This document shows positions 46,661-54,300 of a stretch of 64,000 nucleotides of DNA, one piece after another. Where the stretch lies: positions 558,001 to 622,000 of the forward strand of contig JAGYJF010000003.1 of the NCBI GenBank assembly GCA_018402135.1, given 5' to 3'. The first letter of the stretch is position 1. The number at the start of each line of letters is the position of its first letter. The position numbers were made by a program, and so were the translations under genes. Source of the stretch: Flavobacteriaceae bacterium. Lineage in GTDB: Bacteria > Bacteroidota > Bacteroidia > Flavobacteriales > Flavobacteriaceae. The notes beneath the pieces are model-generated. The model ran no database searches. It was not told where the DNA came from and saw only the letters and a program-made list of their open reading frames with translations.

Positions 46661-47941
46661 ATGAATAAAAAGGTTAAAATAATTATTGGGATTGTCGTTC
46701 TGCTGGTGGTTGTTTTAGTGGCTGGCAAATCTCAAGGCTGGTTTGGTAAAAAAGACGATGCCAAATCAGTTGAAATTAAAACCATAGCGCCTATCAATAT
46801 TTTTGAAAAGGTATCGGCAACGGGAAAAATTCAGCCTTCAACTGAGGTAAAAATCTCAAGTGAAGTATCTGGTGAAATTATAGAATTACCTTTTAAAGAA
46901 GGACAAAAAGTAAACAAAGGCGATTTACTTGTAAAAGTTAATCCCGATCTAATCCAAGCAGCCTTGAACAGATCTCAAGCTGGTTACCAGAATGTTCAAG
47001 CCAATTTAAGTCAGGCCGAAGCTACCTTAAAGGAGGCTACGGCCAATTACGAACGAAATAAAAGTTTGTTTGAACGTGGTGTTATTTCAAAAGCGGATTG
47101 GGATAGGTCAATAGCTAATTACGAAGGCTCTGTTGCAGCCAGAAGTTCCGCGTATTATAGTGTTCAGAGTGCGGCGGCTTCTGTAAACGAAGCAAGAGAC
47201 AATCTGGCAAGAACAACTATTTATGCACCAATTGATGGTACCATTTCTTTATTAAGTGTTGAGTTAGGCGAACGTGTAGTTGGAACGCAACAAATGGCTG
47301 GAACTGAAATTTTAAGAGTTGCTAATCTCAATAGCATGGAGGTGTTAATGGATGTCAATGAAAATGATATTGTAAAAGTACAAGTTGGAGATACCTCAAT
47401 CGTCGAAGTCGATGCCTATCCTAAACGTGAGTTTAGTGGTGTAGTTACCGAAATTGCAAATTCTGCACAAGGAACCTTAGCAGCCGATCAAGTAACCAAT
47501 TTCAAGGTAAAGGTCAAAATACTCGAAACATCATATCAAGATTTACTCAACGACAAACCAGATGGCTATTCGCCATTTAGACCTGGAATGACTGCAACAG
47601 TGGATATAATTACTGAAAAGCGCTTTAATATTCTTGCAGTTCCAATTAGTGCCGTGGTAATCAAAACCGATACATCAGAAGTTAAAAAGTCTGTAGCCGA
47701 AAAATACAAGCAGGTTAAAATTATAGGTGATGAAGAAAAGTTTGAATGTGTTTTCGTTAAAGAAAATGATGAAGCAAAACTTAGAGTGGTAACGACAGGT
47801 ATTCAAGACAATGCCAATATCGAAATAATTTCAGGGTTAAATGAAAATGAAGAGGTTATAATCGGTCCTTACAATTTGGTATCAAAAACATTGGAACCTG
47901 GAGATAAAGTGTCTGTTCAAAAGGATATACCAAAACAATAA
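46661..47941 (+). CDS. Periplasmic adaptor (membrane-fusion) protein, second copy
   Basis: A 426-residue HlyD/AcrA-type adaptor: membrane anchor (IIIGIVVLLVVVLVAGKS), first lipoyl half (VKISSEVSGEIIELPFKEGQ), helical hairpin (NRSQAGYQNVQANLSQAEAT), second half (RTTIYAPIDGTISLLSVEL) and beta-barrel with FRPGMTATVDIITEK. It is longer than the first adaptor and only distantly similar. It starts two bases after tolC and ends three bases before tsaB, so it belongs to the same transcript. It might serve the same pump or a separate permease pair. Confidence 0.9.
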   Translation: MNKKVKIIIGIVVLLVVVLVAGKSQGWFGKKDDAKSVEIKTIAPINIFEKVSATGKIQPSTEVKISSEVSGEIIELPFKEGQKVNKGDLLVKVNPDLIQAALNRSQAGYQNVQANLSQAEATLKEATANYERNKSLFERGVISKADWDRSIANYEGSVAARSSAYYSVQSAAASVNEARDNLARTTIYAPIDGTISLLSVELGERVVGTQQMAGTEILRVANLNSMEVLMDVNENDIVKVQVGDTSIVEVDAYPKREFSGVVTEIANSAQGTLAADQVTNFKVKVKILETSYQDLLNDKPDGYSPFRPGMTATVDIITEKRFNILAVPISAVVIKTDTSEVKKSVAEKYKQVKIIGDEEKFECVFVKENDEAKLRVVTTGIQDNANIEIISGLNENEEVIIGPYNLVSKTLEPGDKVSVQKDIPKQ

Positions 47942-47944
47942 ATT

Positions 47945-48616
47945 TTGACATATATACTTTCAATAGAAACGTCTACAACAAATTGTTCTGTAGCTTTATC
48001 GAAAGAAGGAGATACTATTGCTTTAAAAGAAGACAATAATCATAATTATTCTCATGCCGAACTGTTACATCAATTTATTGAGGAAGTATTAGGAGATGCC
48101 GTAATTTCAATAAATCAACTATCAGCCATTGCAGTAAGTAAAGGTCCCGGTTCTTATACAGGATTGAGAATTGGAGTTTCTGCCGCTAAAGGATTATGTT
48201 TTGCACTTAATATCCCATTAATTGCTATTTCAACTTTAGAGAGTTTAGCCAATCAAGTAACTGTAGATAATGGATATATTGTTCCAATGCTTGACGCGCG
48301 AAGAATGGAAGCCTATACAGCAGTTTATAACTTCAAACACGAACTCGTTCGAGAAATTAAAGCAGAAATTCTTTCTAGCAATAGTTTTGAAGACATTTTA
48401 CTACAGCAACCAGTGGTGTTTGTTGGAAATGCCGTTAATAAGTTTTCATCGGTGATAGAAAGTAATAACGCAACGATTATTTATGATAAGCTACCATCAG
48501 CAAAAGATTTAAGTTCATTGGCATTTGAACAATTAAAAATAGGCAAAACCGAAGATGTTGCCTATTTTGAACCTTTTTATTTAAAAGATTTCATCGCTTT
48601 AAAATCTAAACATTAA
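47945..48616 (+). CDS. tsaB: tRNA threonylcarbamoyladenosine biosynthesis protein TsaB
   Basis: TsaB is the inactive ASKHA-fold partner that supports TsaD in making the t6A modification at position 37 of ANN-decoding tRNAs. The 223-residue protein starts ILSIETSTTNCSVAL and contains VSKGPGSYTGLRIGVSAAKG, both hallmarks. The start is TTG at 47945, directly after the adaptor gene; no ATG is available before the conserved first strand. Its stop overlaps that of the convergent mscS gene. Its placement at the end of an efflux operon is probably just co-transcription. Confidence 0.95.
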   Translation: MTYILSIETSTTNCSVALSKEGDTIALKEDNNHNYSHAELLHQFIEEVLGDAVISINQLSAIAVSKGPGSYTGLRIGVSAAKGLCFALNIPLIAISTLESLANQVTVDNGYIVPMLDARRMEAYTAVYNFKHELVREIKAEILSSNSFEDILLQQPVVFVGNAVNKFSSVIESNNATIIYDKLPSAKDLSSLAFEQLKIGKTEDVAYFEPFYLKDFIALKSKH

Positions 48617-49425
48617 CCCTTGTTCTGGATAAGAACTCTATGTGGATAAGGTATTTCAATCCCTGCTTGATCTAAGGCTATTTTTGCAGCTTCCATAACC
48701 TCAAAATAAACTACCCAATAATCTTCAGCTTTACACCATGGTCGCACTGCAAAATTTACTGAGCTATCCGCAAGTTCAAGAACATTAACGCTAGGAGCAG
48801 GTTCTTGTAATACTTTAGGATGTGTGCTAATAACATTTAACAAAACCTCTTTTGTTTGCTTAATGTCAGAATCGTAATGAACACCAAACACCAGGTCAAC
48901 ACGTCGAGTTCCGTTTACCGTATAATTAACGATATTACCGTTGGATAAAGATCCATTTGGAAGTATTATTTCCTTATTAGAAAGGCCAGTTAACTTTGTT
49001 GTAAAGATTTCAATTTCTTTTACTACACCCATTTCTCCTTGCGCTTCTATGAGGTCACCAATTTTAAATGGTTTAAATATCATTATCAAAGCACCACCTG
49101 CAAAATTAGCTAATGAACCTTGTAAGGCGAGCCCAATTGCTAAACCTGCAGCAGCTAAAATTGCCGCGAAAGAAGTAGTTTCAATGCCAACAACACTTAG
49201 AACAACTAGAAATAATAATATCTTGAGAGTCCATTTTAACAGATTTCCCAAGAATTTTTTTAAACTTTCATCATAGGATGCTTTTTCCATTAAACGCCCT
49301 ACGCTTTTCAGAATTAATTTTATAAACCATGAGCCTACAATGAAAATTATTACAGCGCCAATTAGTTTTGGGCCAAATTCAAGTATTAATTCATAGCCTT
49401 TTTCAATCCATTTTTCTGGTTCCAT
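48613..49425 (-). CDS. mscS: Small-conductance mechanosensitive channel (MscS family)
   Basis: MscS channels open under membrane tension to release solutes during hypo-osmotic shock. The 270-residue protein has three helices. The third is the Gly/Ala-rich pore helix (ILAAAGLAIGLALQGSLANF), followed by GGALIMIFKPFKIGDLIE, the start of the beta domain; the C-terminal cage domain ends with IEIPYPHRVL. The size matches E. coli MscS (286). It is convergent with tsaB, the two stop codons sharing the sequence TTAA, and is separated from the gene upstream by a terminator. Confidence 0.94.
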   Translation of the reverse strand: MEPEKWIEKGYELILEFGPKLIGAVIIFIVGSWFIKLILKSVGRLMEKASYDESLKKFLGNLLKWTLKILLFLVVLSVVGIETTSFAAILAAAGLAIGLALQGSLANFAGGALIMIFKPFKIGDLIEAQGEMGVVKEIEIFTTKLTGLSNKEIILPNGSLSNGNIVNYTVNGTRRVDLVFGVHYDSDIKQTKEVLLNVISTHPKVLQEPAPSVNVLELADSSVNFAVRPWCKAEDYWVVYFEVMEAAKIALDQAGIEIPYPHRVLIQNKG

Positions 49426-49440
49426 CTTTTTGATTTTATA

Positions 49441-49479
49441 TTAAAAAAATAACGCTGTTAATTTTGAATTAACAGCGTT
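49441..49479 (-). terminator. Intrinsic terminator for the minus-strand gene at 49.5 kb
   Basis: A perfect 13-base stem (49451-49463 with 49467-49479) has a 3-base loop. Read on the minus strand it is followed by a T-run (the A-run at 49443-49449). It separates the unknown exported protein gene from mscS. Confidence 0.88.
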
Positions 49480-49503
49480 ATAAATTTTTCATTTTTTACA
49501 ATT

Positions 49504-50181
49504 TTACAAAGTTCCGATAAAATTTGCAAGTTTTATGATATCCTCTTCATTCTTGGTTTTAACTTTATTTTTTTTGAGGAAGTTTGAAATCTCTTTTGAA
49601 TAGTTAGGAAATGACTCTGGAATCTCTTTTGTTTTGGAAGATATGTGAACTATACTGTCATCTTTCAACTTCAAATAGTAAATATCATCCTCTCTTTTAA
49701 ATTTTGCAGGCCTATCTTTATCATAAGAGGAAACAGCTGGCGTCATGGGAATGTAGGTAATGTTTTCTTCTTTCAATAAGGAAACCCCATTTTCATCTGA
49801 TAGAACCACTAAGAACCCTCTTTTCGTAATTCCTTTTTCGTTATTATAGGTAAATGACCGGTAAGTTTTCTGTAAGGAAATAAAAAATATTTCGTAATTA
49901 TTATTGACAATATCCAGAGCAATGGGTGTGGTATTTTGGTCTGTTAGCACTTCCATCTGCTTATTTAAAGCATTGTATCTTGCACTGTAAATTTTATTAT
50001 CAAAATTGATAATTCTAGCAGGACTGTATTCTTCAGGGATATATGCAGAACCCAGAGCGCTTTCTGGGGTTGATACTCTGGAAATAAAGTTTCCGTCTGC
50101 TACAACGTTAATTGGCACATCCCCTTGGGCATTTACCTGATAACTTATTACAATAACTAGGGCAGTTAAAATTTTGTTCAT
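49504..50181 (-). CDS. Exported protein of unknown function
   Basis: The 225-residue protein has a signal peptide (MNKILTALVIVISYQVNAQ) and no cysteines, lipobox or membrane helix in the mature part. The mature sequence is a mix of short beta-like strands (YSARYNALNKQMEVL, YEIFFISLQKTYRSF, GFLVVLSDENGVSLL) and a Lys-rich C-terminal helix (SKEISNFLKKNKVKTKNEED). I do not recognise a family with certainty; similar exported proteins of this size are common in flavobacteria. It ends in a strong terminator and lies 91 bases downstream of the Nfu gene, so it may be transcribed alone or with it. Confidence 0.7.
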   Translation of the reverse strand: MNKILTALVIVISYQVNAQGDVPINVVADGNFISRVSTPESALGSAYIPEEYSPARIINFDNKIYSARYNALNKQMEVLTDQNTTPIALDIVNNNYEIFFISLQKTYRSFTYNNEKGITKRGFLVVLSDENGVSLLKEENITYIPMTPAVSSYDKDRPAKFKREDDIYYLKLKDDSIVHISSKTKEIPESFPNYSKEISNFLKKNKVKTKNEEDIIKLANFIGTL

Positions 50182-50272
50182 TTATTTATTTTTAGTACTT
50201 ATTACAATTTTCACGCCAAAAGTGAGTTTTTTTTTGTGAATACAAAACATTGACATGTTAATTAAGAAAATT

Positions 50273-51181
50273 TTAACCGTTAATGGCTTCAACCGTTAAA
50301 ACGTCATCATTAAGCATCTCTTTAAGCATAGTTTCTATTCCGTTTTTTAGGGTAAAAGTAGAAGAAGGACAACCGCTGCAAGCGCCTTGCAGTATAACAT
50401 TTACCCTTTTGGTAATTGGGTTATAAGATTGAAATTCTATGTTACCACCATCACTTGCTACAGCTGGCTTAATATATTCCTCAAGTATATCTATTATTTG
50501 TTTTGATGTTGCATCTAAATGAAGGGTACTATTTTTTTCTTTATCAATTCTAACTTGTGCTTTTATTTCATTTTTATACGCGGCGTCTTCAACAACAGTT
50601 TTTCCGGACTCCAAAAAGTGTTTTATAAATTCACGCAATTCTAAGGTAATGTCGCTCCATTCCGCAATATCATATTTTGTTATGGAAACAAAGTTGTCAT
50701 CCAAAAAAACACTTTTCACAAAACGAAATTGGAACAACGCCAATGCCATCGGGGCAAATTTCGTGTCATCTATGGAATTAAACTCAATGTTTTGAATGAC
50801 TAATTTTTTATTAGCAACAAACTTTAAAACACTAGGATTAGGTGTGCTTTCAGCGTAGACGGTTACTGGCGTTTTTATAACGGAATTACCGATAGTCATG
50901 ATAGCTTTCCCGCTATTTAAATAGGCTTCAATTTGTTCTGCAACTTCATTTTGTACATCTTTCCATTCTACAATATCATAGCGTTCAATAGCTATAAAGT
51001 TTGAAGCTATATAAACCTTTTTAACAAAAGGCAAATAAAATAATTCTTGGGCTAAAGGTGACGTTTTGGCGTCGTCAATGTTGTTAAACTCAAAGTTTCC
51101 GTTGGGGACTAAAAACTGGTCAGCTTCGAACTTAATGATGCTTTCTTTAGTGGTTAATTTTATTGTAATTTTCATTTTCAT
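50273..51181 (-). CDS. Nfu-type iron-sulfur carrier with duplicated N-terminal domain
   Basis: The C-terminal 80 residues are a NifU-like domain with the cluster-binding GACSGCPSS (two cysteines, CxxC). Ahead of it two Nfu N-terminal domains lie in tandem. The first includes FLVPNGNFEFNNIDDAKTSP and FVKKVYIASNFIAIERYD; the second SVLKFVANKKLVIQNIEFNS and FVKSVFLDDNFVSITKYD. Nfu proteins deliver assembled clusters to target enzymes such as respiratory complexes and radical enzymes. The start is uncertain: ATG at 51196, 51181 or 51175; 51181 is used here because homologues begin close to MKITIK. The suf genes are not in this window. Confidence 0.9.
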   Translation of the reverse strand: MKMKITIKLTTKESIIKFEADQFLVPNGNFEFNNIDDAKTSPLAQELFYLPFVKKVYIASNFIAIERYDIVEWKDVQNEVAEQIEAYLNSGKAIMTIGNSVIKTPVTVYAESTPNPSVLKFVANKKLVIQNIEFNSIDDTKFAPMALALFQFRFVKSVFLDDNFVSITKYDIAEWSDITLELREFIKHFLESGKTVVEDAAYKNEIKAQVRIDKEKNSTLHLDATSKQIIDILEEYIKPAVASDGGNIEFQSYNPITKRVNVILQGACSGCPSSTFTLKNGIETMLKEMLNDDVLTVEAING

Positions 51182-51378
51182 TTTTTCTTTATGCAAAAAT
51201 ATAAAACCTAATCAACATCAGGCATTAAGTTGGGTCTCAAAATACTTATTTTATGATTTAATTTTACTGTACTTGTAGAATTTTTCTTATTTTTCACGAC
51301 TAAATTTCTATGACTTAATCATAATAAATGTTCCTCGTTTGTCTCAATTATATTTTCGTTTGGCGTAAATGCCTTATT

Positions 51379-54300
51379 TTGAAAAAACTAAAATATATAT
51401 ACTTGTTTTTAATTTTTGTTGTTGGCATCTTAGCAAATGCCCAAGATATAAGTATGACGGATGGAACCTTTAACCGATGTGCTCCAGACCTATTTTACGA
51501 TTCAGGAGGAGAATTCGGTAATTATAGCAACAACGAAAATATAACAACAACCATATGCCCCCAAAATCCTGATGATTTTATAATCCTCAATTTTTTAACG
51601 TTTAGCACCCAGTTTAATCAAGATGTTATGACCATTTATGATGGTGATGATGCCAGCGCTAATGTGTTGGGAAGTTTTACAGGTGTAGCAGGACCTGGTT
51701 TTATATCCGCAACCTCCTCTAATACCAGTGGTTGTTTAACTATTGAATGGATAACCAATGCTAGTGGAACTACTTTTGGTTGGGAGGCTGAGATACTATG
51801 TGCTTCGCCTTGCCAAACTATTACGCCGACTATAACTGAAACCAATCCAACTCCAAATGGGTCTGGTATTATAACAATTATTCCTGGAGAGACTATAAAT
51901 TTTGAAGGCAGTGCGGTTTTTTCAGAGGATGATTCATCGGCGGTATTTGAATGGGATTTCGGCGATGGAAATTTAGCATTTGGAACATCTGTAAGTAACA
52001 CCTTTAATAATCCTGGAACGTATTTAGTTGAATTTATTGCCTCCGACGATAATCCGCAGGGGTGTGGAGTTTCAGCTTCGATTATTGTCGTGGTTTTAGG
52101 ACCTAATGTAGTAGTAGATCAGGATACATTTTCAGTTGAGCAATTGGTTTTAGACGTTTTAATCGATAGCCCTTGTGCACAAGTTTCTAATATCGTTTCA
52201 TCAACTGGAATTAATTTTGGTTCAACTCTTCCAAACGGGATAGGATATTTCGTTAGTAATGGAATCGATTTTCCCTTCGAAGAAGGATTGTTGATTACCT
52301 CTGGTGATGCAAGCCAAGTTGGTGGACCAAATAATATCACAATGAGTGCTGGTTCATGGCCTGGTGATAACGATCTAAACAATGCTGTTGGAATTGCTTC
52401 TAATGATGCATCATATATTCAATTTGATTTTGTACCGCTCGCAAACTCAATTAGCTTTGAGTTTTTAATGGCTTCAGAAGAATATGATCAGGGATCCTTT
52501 GAATGCGATTTTTCTGATGCATTCGCATTCTTATTAACCGACTCAGAAGGTAATACAACTAATTTGGCGGTTTTACCTGGTACAAATACGCCAATTTTAG
52601 TTACAAATATTCATCCTTTTAATGGTTTTTGTCCAGCTATAAATGAAGAGTTTTTTGGAGGTTATACCAATTTAAATCAACCGCCAACAGCTTTTGATGG
52701 TCGAACAGCTGTCTTTACTGCGCAGTCTGATGTCACACCCGGTGAAACTTATACTATTAAGTTAGTTATTGGAGATGACAATGACAGTCTTTTAGATTCT
52801 GGGGTATTTCTAAAGGCAGGAAGTTTTAATCTTGGTGGAGATTTGGGTGAAGACCAGACAATTGCAGCTGACAATGCACCTTGTGATAATGATTTAGTCG
52901 TTTTAGAAACAGGGTTATTGGCAGCTGATCATACCTGGTTCAAAGACGGTGTTGTAATAGACGGTGAAATAAGTTCTACACTGGAGGTTACTGAATCAGG
53001 CGTTTATAGCGTTGATTTTTCTTTTTCTGGAGTTTGTCAAGGTTCTGATACAATCGTAATTGAATTTAGAGATGTGCCCGAAATAGAGGATTTGTCAAAT
53101 TTGTCCATTTGTAGTTTCTCAGGCTTGGGGACCTTTAATCTTACCGAAAACAATGTATTGATTATAGGGGCGCAAGATCCAAACGAATTCGTTATAAGTT
53201 ATCATATTAGTGAACAAGATGCAATTGATAATGTAAATCCCTTACCTGAGAGTTATGACAATATTTCAAATCCTCAAACGGTATTTGTGAGAATTGCAAA
53301 TGTATCGCAAACCTGCTTTTTAACAGATTCTTTCCAACTTATAAGTAATGTTTTAAATGTTCCTGGTGATATTTCTCCAATCAATTTATGCGATGATACA
53401 GTAGCGGATGGTTTTACCCCATTTATTTTAACAGAAAGGGACTCAGAAGTAATTGGCGCTGAAGATCCATCAATGATGGTAGTGAGTTATCATTTAACGC
53501 AAGCTGACGCAGACAATAATTTGAATCCTTTAGCGATTCCCTATACTAATAGTTCCAATCCGCAAACTGTTTTTATAAGACTCCAAACAGTTGGTGATGT
53601 TAATTGTTACAACACATCAACCCTAGACCTCACCGTCACCCCAAATCCTACGGCCAATTCACTAACCGATTTAGAGGTTTGCGATGACGACAACGACGGT
53701 TTCTCCCAATTTGATTTAAGTTTGCGTGATTCACAGTTAATAGGTGTTCAGACGGATGTGGTTGTGACTTACCACGAAACCCAGAGTGATTCAGACTTAG
53801 GAGTCAATGTATTACCAACGCTTTATAACAATATAGTCCCGAGCACACAAACGGTATTTGCAAGAATAGAAAGTACAACAGCAGGTTGTTTTGACACTAC
53901 GCCGTTAAATTTAATAGTGAATTCCATACCAGAATTTGCGGCTATCACGATTTACGAACTATGCGATGAGAACAACCCAGGCGACGCAACAGAAATCTTT
54001 GATTTAAGCACTAAAGATACTGAGGTAATCAATGGTCAGGCCAATGTAGCGGTAAGCTACTACGCCACCCAAGGTGATGCAGAATCAGGGATGAATGCCT
54101 TACCAAACTTTTACGAGAATACCAGCAATCCACAAACCATTTATACAGCCTTAGTCAACACCAACACGGGCTGTAGCGCGGTGGGTAGTTTTACTATAGA
54201 AGTAAACCCACTACCACAAATCACGGTTCCAAGCGCTTTAGAAGTTTGTGATGATAACGTTCCAGACGGATTTACCCAAATAGATTTAAGTGTAAAAGAC

